Shown here one piece after another: positions 35,738-43,091 of a stretch of DNA of 64,000 bases. The translations under genes and the position numbers were made by a program. Source of the DNA: Undibacterium sp. (lineage in GTDB: Bacteria; Pseudomonadota; Gammaproteobacteria; Burkholderiales; Burkholderiaceae_D). Below the pieces are notes generated by a model that saw nothing but the letters and a program-made list of their open reading frames with translations, did not search any database and had not been told where the DNA came from. The first letter of the stretch is position 1; each line of letters opens with the position of its first letter. Where the stretch lies: contig JAUSNO010000035.1 of NCBI GenBank assembly GCA_030645915.1, positions 20,610 to 84,609 on the forward strand. The letters run 5' to 3'.

Positions 35738-36115
35738 ATGAGTCTTACCTCAACCGAAAAAAATAGCTTGAATCTGGCCTTGAATGCCCTGCAAGAGCGC
35801 ATACAAGGCGAGCTGCAGTTACATAGGTTAAACACGGCGCAGGTCGATTCCAGCGCCGGGGACGATGTGATTGCCGATGTGCTTGAAGGCGATGCGGTGG
35901 CGCAGTATTTGCATCAGCATGCCGAGTGGCAAGCTTTGCAAATGGCGCGGGCGCGCTTCGATGCGGATTTGTCGGATGTCTGCATGGATTGCGATGCGCC
36001 TATTCCGTTTGCGCGCTTGCAAGTCGAGCCGACCGCTGTGCGCTGCATCGCATGCCAAAGCGCGATCGAGCTGAAAAACACGCGTTCGCACATTGGCGGT
36101 CATTCAAGCTTGTAA
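35738..36115 (+). CDS. DksA/TraR-type zinc-finger protein
   Basis: A 125-residue protein with a helical N-terminal part and a C4 zinc finger near the C-terminus, C-M-D-C-D-A-P-I-P then C-I-A-C-Q. It is shorter than DksA (about 150 aa) and lacks the clear D-x-x-D-x-A coiled-coil tip. Related small proteins bind in the RNA polymerase secondary channel, but some have no known target. AAGGAGAAA directly before ATG 35738 fixes the start; the longer frame from 35702 is not supported. It precedes the SulP gene by 59 bases. Confidence 0.8.
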   Translation: MSLTSTEKNSLNLALNALQERIQGELQLHRLNTAQVDSSAGDDVIADVLEGDAVAQYLHQHAEWQALQMARARFDADLSDVCMDCDAPIPFARLQVEPTAVRCIACQSAIELKNTRSHIGGHSSL

Positions 36116-36174
36116 TCACGCCGCATTGAAGAGCGCTAGCGAGGAATCAACCTGACGATCGAAGAGGCGCTTGC

Positions 36175-37920
36175 ATGAGTCCTTTCCAGTTTGCCTTTCG
36201 ACCCCGGCTGATAGAAGATCTGCACAGCTATAGCCGCGCACGTTTCTTGCGCGACACCGTGGCAGGCCTGACGGTCGGGGTGGTGGCATTGCCTTTGTCG
36301 ATGGCGCTTGCGATTGCCTCGGGCGTCAAGCCTGAAGCCGGTATCTTCACGGCCATCATTGCCGGCTTCCTGATTTCTGCCTTGGGCGGATCGCGCGTGC
36401 AAATCGGCGGGCCGGCCGGTGCCTTTATCGTCATTATTTACGGCATCATAGAGCGTTACGGGCTGGCGAATCTGCTGATCTCCACCATCTTTGCCGGCGT
36501 ATTATTATTCCTGATGGGTTTACTCAGGATGGGTTCTTTAATCCGTTTTATTCCTGTTCCCATTGTGATCGGTTTTACCAATGGCATTGCCGTGCTGATT
36601 GCGCTGTCGCAGATGAAGGATTTTCTGGGCTTGAAAATCGCCAAAATGCCAGCTGATTTTTTTGCGCAAATCAAGCTGCTTGGCCTCCATGCGCACAGCT
36701 TCGACACCACCACGCTCATTCTGGCCCTTGCATCGCTCATCCTGATGCTGATGTGGCCCAAACTTTTTGCGGTAAAAATCGCAGGCGTGATCCATGCGGA
36801 ACTCGATGCGAGAATTCGCAGCCAGATCTGGAAGAAAAATACCCACGGTGCGATCCTTATTTTATCGGCGCTGCCGGGGCCGGTGCTTGTTTTGATTTTA
36901 GGCACCACGGTCGTCAGTCTGCTCGATCTGCCGGTAGAAACCATCGGTAGTAAATTCGGTGGCATACCTCAGGGTTTGCCGCAATTATCCTTGCCGGTAT
37001 TCTCCTGGAGCCTGGTCAAGCAACTGTTTGCCCCCACGTTGACGATTGCCATGCTCGGTGCGATTGAATCGCTGTTATGCGCGCGCGTGGCAGACAACCT
37101 GACCGATGACCGCCATGATCCCAATCAGGAGTTAATGGCGCAAGGCATCGCCAATGTCGTGACACCTTTTTTCGGCGGCTTGCCGGCAACCGGCACCATT
37201 GCCCGTACCGTGACGAACATTCGTTCCGGTGCCACCTCACCTGTCGCAGGGATAGTTTGCTCACTGACGATACTCGTCACGATACTGATTGCAGCGCCGT
37301 TGGCGAAGAATGTCCCTCTCGCATCGCTTGCGGCGATACTGCTGATCGTGGCTTATAACATGGGTGAATGGCGCGAGTTTGTGCGACTCAGGCAATTTTC
37401 AATGAATTATCGTGCCATCATGCTCGGCACATTTCTTTTGACGGTGGTCGTCGATTTGACAGTCGCCATCGAAGTTGGATTGATGCTTGCCTGCGTCTTT
37501 TTTATATACCGCATATCGAGCTTGACCACAGTTGAACCGATTCCATCAGCCAGATTAGGGGCAGCATTGCCGCCAGGCGTCATTGCCTATTCAATTTTCG
37601 GCTCTTTATTTTTTGGCGCAGTCGATAAACTGGAACGGCTGATCGACCCCAAGACTGTCCATTGCAAGGTGATGATACTGGAGCTAAATCAGCTTATTAA
37701 TATCGACACAACCGGCCTCGATGTTCTGGAAGCACTGCGAAAATTATTGCACAAGCAGGGCGGGCAACTGATCCTTTGCGGCTTGAGCCGGCAACCGCTC
37801 AGCATCATCAGGCGCTCGGGGTTTTATGATGCGGTGGGGGCAGAGAATTGTGTGGAATCGCTGGTGTTGGCGATAGAAAGGGCGCGCGCGATTAGCCAGC
37901 GTAGCGTGCGTACATCGTAG
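36175..37920 (+). CDS. SulP-family anion transporter with STAS domain
   Basis: A 581-residue inner-membrane carrier, probably for bicarbonate or sulfate. The N-terminal transport core has the P-L-S-M-A-L-A-I-A-S-G-V motif near residue 40, G-G-S-R-V-Q-I-G-G-P-A-G-A-F near 80, and the conserved G-F-T-N-G-I-A near 138. Helices continue to about residue 440, and a C-terminal cytosolic STAS domain (about 455-570) follows with D-T-T-G-L-D-V-L. The SulP subtype could be a sodium-dependent bicarbonate or a sulfate system; no carbonic anhydrase or cys gene is nearby to decide. Confidence 0.88.
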   Translation: MSPFQFAFRPRLIEDLHSYSRARFLRDTVAGLTVGVVALPLSMALAIASGVKPEAGIFTAIIAGFLISALGGSRVQIGGPAGAFIVIIYGIIERYGLANLLISTIFAGVLLFLMGLLRMGSLIRFIPVPIVIGFTNGIAVLIALSQMKDFLGLKIAKMPADFFAQIKLLGLHAHSFDTTTLILALASLILMLMWPKLFAVKIAGVIHAELDARIRSQIWKKNTHGAILILSALPGPVLVLILGTTVVSLLDLPVETIGSKFGGIPQGLPQLSLPVFSWSLVKQLFAPTLTIAMLGAIESLLCARVADNLTDDRHDPNQELMAQGIANVVTPFFGGLPATGTIARTVTNIRSGATSPVAGIVCSLTILVTILIAAPLAKNVPLASLAAILLIVAYNMGEWREFVRLRQFSMNYRAIMLGTFLLTVVVDLTVAIEVGLMLACVFFIYRISSLTTVEPIPSARLGAALPPGVIAYSIFGSLFFGAVDKLERLIDPKTVHCKVMILELNQLINIDTTGLDVLEALRKLLHKQGGQLILCGLSRQPLSIIRRSGFYDAVGAENCVESLVLAIERARAISQRSVRTS

Positions 37921-37954
37921 GGCGCACCCTAGCGGATATAAATCTAAAACTGAC

Positions 37955-38033
37955 CAGGCCCACCACGCATTATTCATGCGCCTCTCCAGGCACATCGGCC
38001 TGCAAGCCGCACCGGTATTGCGTGCCGGGCCTG
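37955..38033 (+). repeat. Dispersed palindromic intergenic repeat, copy R5
   Basis: AGGCCCACCACGCATTATTC / ATGCGCCTCTCC on the left and CCGGTATTGCGTGCCGGGCCT on the right. Same subtype as R2 and R3 but more diverged. Confidence 0.75.
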
Positions 38034-38074
38034 CCTATTGATCCGGCAGCAAAACTCGAGGCCGGATCAATAGG
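38034..38074. terminator. Perfect hairpin between convergent genes
   Basis: CCTATTGATCCGGC (38034-38047), a 13-base loop, GCCGGATCAATAGG (38061-38074). It adjoins repeat R5 and lies seven bases before the stop of the convergent oxygenase gene, so it probably terminates transcription from both sides. Confidence 0.7.
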
Positions 38075-38080
38075 CATGAC

Positions 38081-38923
38081 TTACTTTTTAACGCCCAATT
38101 CAATCAAACGTTCGGTGAGATAACTGCCCGAGGTGTGGCGCTCGGATAGCACGACGTCTGGTCTTGGGTGCAGGAACAATGGCAGGGAGATGCGCGATTT
38201 TTTGGCGTCTTCGCCGGTAGGATTCAATACCCGGTGGATCGTCGATGGATAGTAGCCGCGCGAAGCTTCGTCCAGCATGTCGCCGATATTCACGATCAGC
38301 ATGCCGAAGTCGCAGGGCACATCGTGCCATTGCTCATCCTTGCCCAGTACCTGTAAGCCCGCTTGCGTGGCGGCCGGCAAAAGCGTGAGCAAGTTGATGT
38401 CGCCGTGGGCTGCCGCCCGCACTGCATCCGGCTCTTCATCACCGCGCAAAGGCGGGTAGTGCAGTACCCGCAATAAGGTCAGCTCGCTGTCGGTGATCAT
38501 GTCGGACAGCGGCATCGAATATTTGGCTTTGATGTCGGCCGGCGTATGGTCTTCTACCCACTGCAATAATTCTGTGGCGAGCTTGTTGCCCGCATCGTAA
38601 TACTGAAGCGCCGCATCCGATACTTCAGACGGGAAACGTCCAGTCGGGTAGATATGGTAAAACTCCTTCAGGTCGCGCTTGGTGTAGCCCTTGGCCGTTT
38701 CGGAAATTTTTGGCGAGAAATAACCATCCATTTTTGCCGGATCGAAGTGGTATTTGTTCTTGGCATCGGTCTGGAAGAAGTCATACCATTCCTTGTAAAT
38801 GGTCTCCAGCAGGGTTTGCGATAAAGGGTGATTGGTCAATACGCCAAAGCCGGTTTTGTGCAGGCTTTCGGTGAATAATTTGGCCGCATCCGGGCTGCGA
38901 TAATCAACGGGTTGGATGAACAT
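38081..38923 (-). CDS. Isopenicillin-N-synthase-like 2-oxoglutarate/Fe(II) oxygenase
   Basis: A 280-residue non-haem iron oxygenase. The N-terminal DIOX_N part contains the G-F-G-V-L-T-N-H motif near residue 26. The jelly-roll core shows the iron ligands as A-A-H-G-D-I-N (His and Asp near residue 172) and S-T-I-H-R-V-L (distal His near 229), and the 2-oxoglutarate-binding R-I-S-L near 244. It would hydroxylate or desaturate a small molecule with O2 and 2-oxoglutarate. It lies 21 bases downstream of the nucleoside hydrolase with AAGGAGAC as ribosome site, so a nucleobase or nucleoside substrate is a fair guess; thymine 7-hydroxylase of fungi belongs to this family. Confidence 0.82.
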   Translation of the reverse strand: MFIQPVDYRSPDAAKLFTESLHKTGFGVLTNHPLSQTLLETIYKEWYDFFQTDAKNKYHFDPAKMDGYFSPKISETAKGYTKRDLKEFYHIYPTGRFPSEVSDAALQYYDAGNKLATELLQWVEDHTPADIKAKYSMPLSDMITDSELTLLRVLHYPPLRGDEEPDAVRAAAHGDINLLTLLPAATQAGLQVLGKDEQWHDVPCDFGMLIVNIGDMLDEASRGYYPSTIHRVLNPTGEDAKKSRISLPLFLHPRPDVVLSERHTSGSYLTERLIELGVKK

Positions 38924-38944
38924 GATGTCTCCTTGAGCTGGTCA

Positions 38945-39955
38945 TTAGTTTGCCAGCGCTGGCTGCAGCCAGTCACCGGACAAAGTGGCGTCGATCAATT
39001 GGATGCAGGCATCTGCATCCACCTTCATGCAGACGCGCGTCTCTGGCTTGCTCGGTTCCCAGCCTGCCTGCGGATAAGGGATGGCCAGTTTTGCCATCAT
39101 GGTCTGGCCATTGCCTATGCCTTCTTTGGCGACGCGTACGCGGCCGTTTTGTGTCTCAAAAATTTCTGGCGCGACCAGCCAGACAAAGGCCAGCACATCG
39201 TGGCCATAGCAAGCGTGGCCCAGATCAGGGCGTATGCTTTGGTAGAAGTTGGCGTAGAAATTGACCGCGTGCGAGAGCGTGTCGGTCGCGACGTGCTTGT
39301 GCTGTTGTGCCAGACGGGCGAAGAAGCTTGATGGCAAGACCACGCGGTGCGTGACGTCCAGACCGACCATGGTTAAGTCCCAACCGGCGGTGAAAACTAG
39401 ATCAGCTGCGTCAGGATCGTTCCAGACATTCGCTTCGGCTACCGGCGAAACATTGCCGGGCTCATCCACGGCACCGGCCATCAAGACGACTTTTTTCAGG
39501 AGCTTCGGTAATTGCGGTTCCATCTTCAAGGCCAGACCCAGATTGCCGAGCGGGCCAACGGCGACCAGGGTGATTTCGCCCGGATACTGGCGCGCCATCT
39601 TGACGATGAATTCAGCGGCGCTTTCGACTTCGGCCTTGCCGCCGACTTCGATACGGCTGGGTAAATTACCCAGGCCATCTGCGCCGTGGATAAAATCGGG
39701 CGGGGTTCCGGCGGCCTTGGCGAAGGGCACGTTCACACCCTGTGCGACCGGGATGCTGCGACCGGCGATGCGCGTCAGGTACAGCGCATTGATGGTGGCC
39801 TGCTCCACATACACGTTGCCGAAAGTGGTGGTGATGCCGACCACATCGATGTCCTTGTGGGCGAGCGCGAAGTACAGCGCCATCGCATCATCTACACCCG
39901 GGTCGGTATCAAAGATGACTTTGTGTTTTGTCTGAGTGCTTGAGATTGCTGACAT
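38945..39955 (-). CDS. Inosine-uridine preferring nucleoside hydrolase
   Basis: A 336-residue enzyme that splits ribonucleosides into ribose and base. The calcium-binding signature D-T-D-P-G-V-D-D-A lies at residues 16-24, and the second metal/ribose element N-V-S-P-V-A-E-A-N-V-W-N-D-P near residue 165. The catalytic D-V-T-H-R motif lies near 210. Base preference, purine or pyrimidine, cannot be read off. It is followed at 21 bases by the oxygenase gene. Upstream lie repeat R6 and the nucleoside permease on the same strand, so it may be in the same transcription unit. Confidence 0.9.
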   Translation of the reverse strand: MSAISSTQTKHKVIFDTDPGVDDAMALYFALAHKDIDVVGITTTFGNVYVEQATINALYLTRIAGRSIPVAQGVNVPFAKAAGTPPDFIHGADGLGNLPSRIEVGGKAEVESAAEFIVKMARQYPGEITLVAVGPLGNLGLALKMEPQLPKLLKKVVLMAGAVDEPGNVSPVAEANVWNDPDAADLVFTAGWDLTMVGLDVTHRVVLPSSFFARLAQQHKHVATDTLSHAVNFYANFYQSIRPDLGHACYGHDVLAFVWLVAPEIFETQNGRVRVAKEGIGNGQTMMAKLAIPYPQAGWEPSKPETRVCMKVDADACIQLIDATLSGDWLQPALAN

Positions 39956-40264
39956 ATTTTTCTCCTGGCCTAAATAGCTGGTGACGAAACTTAGCCATGT
40001 GACAGAACCTAAGTTTCGCGAGATTTTCTATGGACCCGGTTCAAGGAGGCCGAAACTGGATTTACTTTAAATTTTAAATTTGATTACGCACCATCCATGC
40101 GGGTTTCAAGCCATTTATGGCCTGCAAGGCGCATGGATAATGCGCCTTCGATCTGCGTCATCGTCAGATAAGCGCCGGAAAATCAACCGCAGGCCAATCT
40201 TGCTTCACCCGTAAACAATAACCGGGCAAACTTTAATAACTGGTAGTGTCAGCAAAAAATGTTC
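39956..40264. other. Spacer of 309 bases with repeat R6
   Basis: It separates the nucleoside permease from the nucleoside hydrolase. It contains repeat R6 and no protein-like frame; a promoter for the hydrolase could lie in the AT-rich part near 40060-40085. Confidence 0.5.
40086..40147. repeat. Dispersed palindromic intergenic repeat, copy R6
   Basis: ACGCACCATCCATGCGGGTTTC on the left and GCGCATGGATAATGCGC on the right, around a short centre with GGCCTGC. The shortest copy of the family, similar to R8. Confidence 0.7.
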
Positions 40265-41521
40265 TTAATGACCCGCTGTCGCAACATCATGGGGATTGTG
40301 TTCGTGTTTGAACATGATGGCAAAAGCGATGGTAATGACCAATGCGTAAGCGGCAAATGATAGCCAGATGTTATGCCAGTCTCTTACCCCACCGTGGGTG
40401 AAAAAATGGTCGATCACTTGCCCGCTGATAATGCCTCCAAAGAAGGCGCCAAAGCCATTCGACATCATCATAAACAAGCCTTGGGCACTGGAGCGAATGG
40501 ATGAATCGGTTGACGTTTCAATAAATAATGAGCCCGAAATATTGAAAAAATCAAACGCCATTCCATACACAATGCACGACATGATGATCATCCATAAACC
40601 GCCTGCAGGATTGCCGTAAGCGAACCAGCCGAAACGTAACACCCAAGCGAACATGGAAATTAACATGACTTGCTTGATGCCAAAGCGTTTCAAGGCAAAT
40701 GGGATGACCAGGATGAACAGTGTTTCAGAAATTTGGGAAATCGACATAATTAAGGTCGATTTTGTCACCACGATACTGTTGGCGTATTCAGGCATTTTGC
40801 CAAACTCAGACAAGAAAACATCACCGTACATATTTGTTAACTGTAGTGCCGCGCCCAAGAACATGGAAAATATAAAAAATATGGCCATTTTATAAGTGCC
40901 AAATAATTTAAACGCATCCAGGCCTAATTTTTTGCTCAGTGAAGCATGTTCGTCGATGCGTTTTTGCGGAGGACATTTTGGCAATGTAAAAGAATATATC
41001 CCCAAGATAAAAGCAGAAAAAGCGGAGATGTAAAACATGTTTGCCGATGCTTTATTGCCAGATAAATTGACTAGCCACATCGCAGCGATAAAACCTATCG
41101 TGCCCCACACCCGGATCGGGGGGAATACTTTAACAACATCATAAGCATTGGTTTTTAAAATGTTGTAAGTCACTGAATTTGATAAGGAAATCGTCGGCAT
41201 ATAACAAAGCATTGCGGCAAAAATGACCCAATAAAATGTCGTAGGATTGTCAACTTGAGGAATATAACAAAGAGCCAAACCACTTAGGATATGCAGGAAG
41301 CCGTAGAGTTTTTCTGCGTTTATCCATCGATCGGCGATGATTCCCGTCAATGCGGGCATGAAGATTGAGGAGAGTCCCAATGTTGAAAATATGGCGCCAA
41401 ATTCGGCGCCACTCCATTGTTTGGTGGCAAACCAATAATTGCCAACAGTAATTAACCACGCTCCCCAAACGAAAAATTGGAGAAAACTCATCAGTGTTAG
41501 CTTATTCTTAATATTCATCAT
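40265..41521 (-). CDS. NupG/XapB-type nucleoside proton symporter
   Basis: A 418-residue MFS carrier with twelve membrane helices. The start L-T-L-M-S-F-L-Q-F-F-V-W-G-A-W and the Y-M-P-T-I-S-L-S-N-S-V-T-Y motif near residue 108 are diagnostic of the nucleoside:H+ symporter family, as is R-V-W-G-T-I-G-F-I near residue 137. It imports ribonucleosides. It is four bases from rbsK on the same strand. Its sequence is visibly AT-richer than that of its neighbours, which suggests transfer from a low-GC source such as Bacteroidetes, where many homologues occur (inference). Confidence 0.85.
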   Translation of the reverse strand: MMNIKNKLTLMSFLQFFVWGAWLITVGNYWFATKQWSGAEFGAIFSTLGLSSIFMPALTGIIADRWINAEKLYGFLHILSGLALCYIPQVDNPTTFYWVIFAAMLCYMPTISLSNSVTYNILKTNAYDVVKVFPPIRVWGTIGFIAAMWLVNLSGNKASANMFYISAFSAFILGIYSFTLPKCPPQKRIDEHASLSKKLGLDAFKLFGTYKMAIFFIFSMFLGAALQLTNMYGDVFLSEFGKMPEYANSIVVTKSTLIMSISQISETLFILVIPFALKRFGIKQVMLISMFAWVLRFGWFAYGNPAGGLWMIIMSCIVYGMAFDFFNISGSLFIETSTDSSIRSSAQGLFMMMSNGFGAFFGGIISGQVIDHFFTHGGVRDWHNIWLSFAAYALVITIAFAIMFKHEHNPHDVATAGH

Positions 41522-41525
41522 GATT

Positions 41526-42467
41526 TTAGTTTGATTTAAGAAATGTCGAACGGCTAGCCATGAAGTCGCGTACCTCGTGCAACTGCGGGATAGAAGTTTG
41601 CGCGCCCAGCTTGGTGACAGTCAGTGCCGCCGCGTATTGCGCCTCGGTACTCGCTTGCAGAATGCTCATGCCACTTGCCAGGCCTACTGCAAATGCACCG
41701 ACGAAAGTATCGCCGGCAGCGGTAGTATCAACCACCTCAACCTGAATAGCCGGGATGAATTGAGACCCGGCCTGTTCGGTGATCAAGGCACCATTGCCAC
41801 CCATGGTGAGCAATACGCAGCCTGCACCACGCTGCAATAATTTTTGCGAGGCTTGTTGCGCGCTTTCCTGATCTGTTACCGCTATGCCGCTCAGCTGGGC
41901 CGCTTCGGTCTCGTTGACGATCAGATAGCCGACTTGCTTTAATAAGTCATCGCTCAATGCCCGTGCCGGTGCCGGATTTAAAATGACCTTGATGCCTTGC
42001 GCATGCGCGATCTGGATGGCGCGCGTGACGGTTTCCAATGGCGTTTCCAGCTGGCAAATCAGCACCTGTGCCGTCGAGATTGTCTGGCTGGCAGCGTCAA
42101 TCTGCGATGGGCTTAACGAGGCATTGGCGCCGGCGGCCAGCACTATGCTGTTGTCGCCGCTATCGGTCACCAAAATGCCTGCGACACCGGTTGCGACGCC
42201 TTTGACTGTGGTGAGATGGTCGAGGTTGATTTTTTCTGCTTGGAGACAATTGCGCGAAAATTCGCCAAAGCCATCATCGCCGATAGCCGCGATAAAGGTG
42301 ACGTCGGCACCCAGCCGTGCGGCGGCGACTGCCTGATTGGCACCTTTGCCGCCGGGTATTTGGTGAAAGTCGTGACCGTGCAAGGTTTCGCCAGTGGCGG
42401 GCATGCGGGGCGTGCGAAACACCAGATCCATATTGATGCTACCAACAACAGTGATGCGAGGTCTCAT
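41526..42467 (-). CDS. rbsK: Ribokinase
   Basis: A 313-residue PfkB-family kinase that converts ribose to ribose-5-phosphate. The N-terminal G-S-I-N-M-D-L-V and P-G-G-K-G-A-N-Q-A-V-A-A-A-R-L-G are ribokinase signatures, as is D-T-T-A-A-G-D-T-F-V-G-A (catalytic Asp near residue 252). It is first in the minus-strand nucleoside group, so it would use the ribose released by nucleoside hydrolase. A LacI-type operator sits just upstream. Pseudouridine kinase, another PfkB member, is a lesser alternative, mentioned because of the psuG-like fossil upstream. Confidence 0.88.
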   Translation of the reverse strand: MRPRITVVGSINMDLVFRTPRMPATGETLHGHDFHQIPGGKGANQAVAAARLGADVTFIAAIGDDGFGEFSRNCLQAEKINLDHLTTVKGVATGVAGILVTDSGDNSIVLAAGANASLSPSQIDAASQTISTAQVLICQLETPLETVTRAIQIAHAQGIKVILNPAPARALSDDLLKQVGYLIVNETEAAQLSGIAVTDQESAQQASQKLLQRGAGCVLLTMGGNGALITEQAGSQFIPAIQVEVVDTTAAGDTFVGAFAVGLASGMSILQASTEAQYAAALTVTKLGAQTSIPQLHEVRDFMASRSTFLKSN

Positions 42468-42503
42468 ATTCGATTTCTCATTAGCGGAAATTTGATGCGC
42501 AAT

Positions 42504-42517
42504 CGTTTGCGCAAACG
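42504..42517. promoter_or_regulatory. Candidate LacI-family operator upstream of rbsK
   Basis: CGTTTGCGCAAACG is a perfect 14-bp palindrome, and the overlapping GCGCAAACGTTTTC (42508-42521) resembles RbsR/PurR-type operators with the central AACGTT. It lies 37 bases before the rbsK start on the opposite strand orientation, where it would cover the promoter. The cognate LacI-type regulator is not in the window. Confidence 0.6.
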
Positions 42518-42840
42518 TTTTCCTATTTAACTATGTCGTGCAGATACAGTCAAGACTTACTTATTGGGGCGCGTCAATATGCTAATCAATGGCAACATAT
42601 CTTTATTATTTCACCATTGATAGCCCGACATTTGCCTGGAGTAAGCCCGAGGGTGAAGAAGTGTGAACGGATTGATTTTCATTGTCAAATTTATCAAAAA
42701 TAATAAGTGGTAACAATGCGGTGATTGCGTTCTTCGCGGTGGTGATTGGATCAATAAGGCATATAAAGGCGCTCGCCACCAATGTGGCATGAGTCCCGTA
42801 AAATTTTTTGTATAAATCTTCCAGTTTCGCTTTGGGACAG

Positions 42841-42945
42841 CGCTTTCCCGAAGGCCGCAGCCTGGTCAGCAATATCGCCTTGGTCAAACAAAACCAAAAA
42901 ATGGGTGCGCAACTGGCGGTGGCGTTTGCTGAGCAAGTAGTTTAG
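42841..42945 (+). pseudogene. psuG: Fossil of the C-terminus of pseudouridine-5'-phosphate glycosidase
   Basis: Read in frame from 42841 to a TAG at 42943, the sequence encodes R-F-P-E-G-R-S-L-V-S-N-I-A-L-V-K-Q-N then a helix with G-A-Q-L-A-V-A-F-A. This closely resembles the last helix of PsuG, which typically reads G-x-S-L-x-x-N-I-A-L-V-x-N-N-A-x-x-G-A-x-I-A. Upstream of 42841 no frame continues the similarity, so only about 34 codons survive. PsuG splits pseudouridine 5'-phosphate into uracil and ribose-5-phosphate. The remnant suggests that the nucleoside locus once included a pseudouridine branch. The rest of the gap 42518-42840 shows nothing I can assign. Confidence 0.5.
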
Positions 42946-42963
42946 TTGAGTTGAAAACAGGTA

Positions 42964-43040
42964 AGCCCGGCACGCCCTATCCATGCGGTCTGCAGGCCGG
43001 AGTGGCTGGAAACCCGCATGGATAGGGCGTGTTGGGCATG
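42964..43040. repeat. Dispersed palindromic intergenic repeat, copy R7
   Basis: GCCCGGCACGCCCTATCCATGC on the left is mirrored by GCATGGATAGGGCG and TGTTGGGC on the right: one of the most regular hairpins of the family, with 13 or more consecutive pairs (CGCCCTATCCATGCG against CGCATGGATAGGGCG). Confidence 0.85.
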
Positions 43041-43091
43041 TGTTGTTGACAATTTCAGAAATGAAAAAATCCTGGCAGAATTACTTAAGCC

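Noticed and set aside
41526..42467. Assignment of the PfkB kinase as pseudouridine kinase
   Set aside because: Its G-S-I-N-M-D and P-G-G-K-G-A-N-Q motifs are those of ribokinase; the nearby psuG fossil alone is not enough.
42606..42887. 93-codon minus-strand frame in the rbsK-DUF3426 gap
   Set aside because: It overlaps the psuG-like fossil antisense, has no ribosome site and resembles no protein I know.
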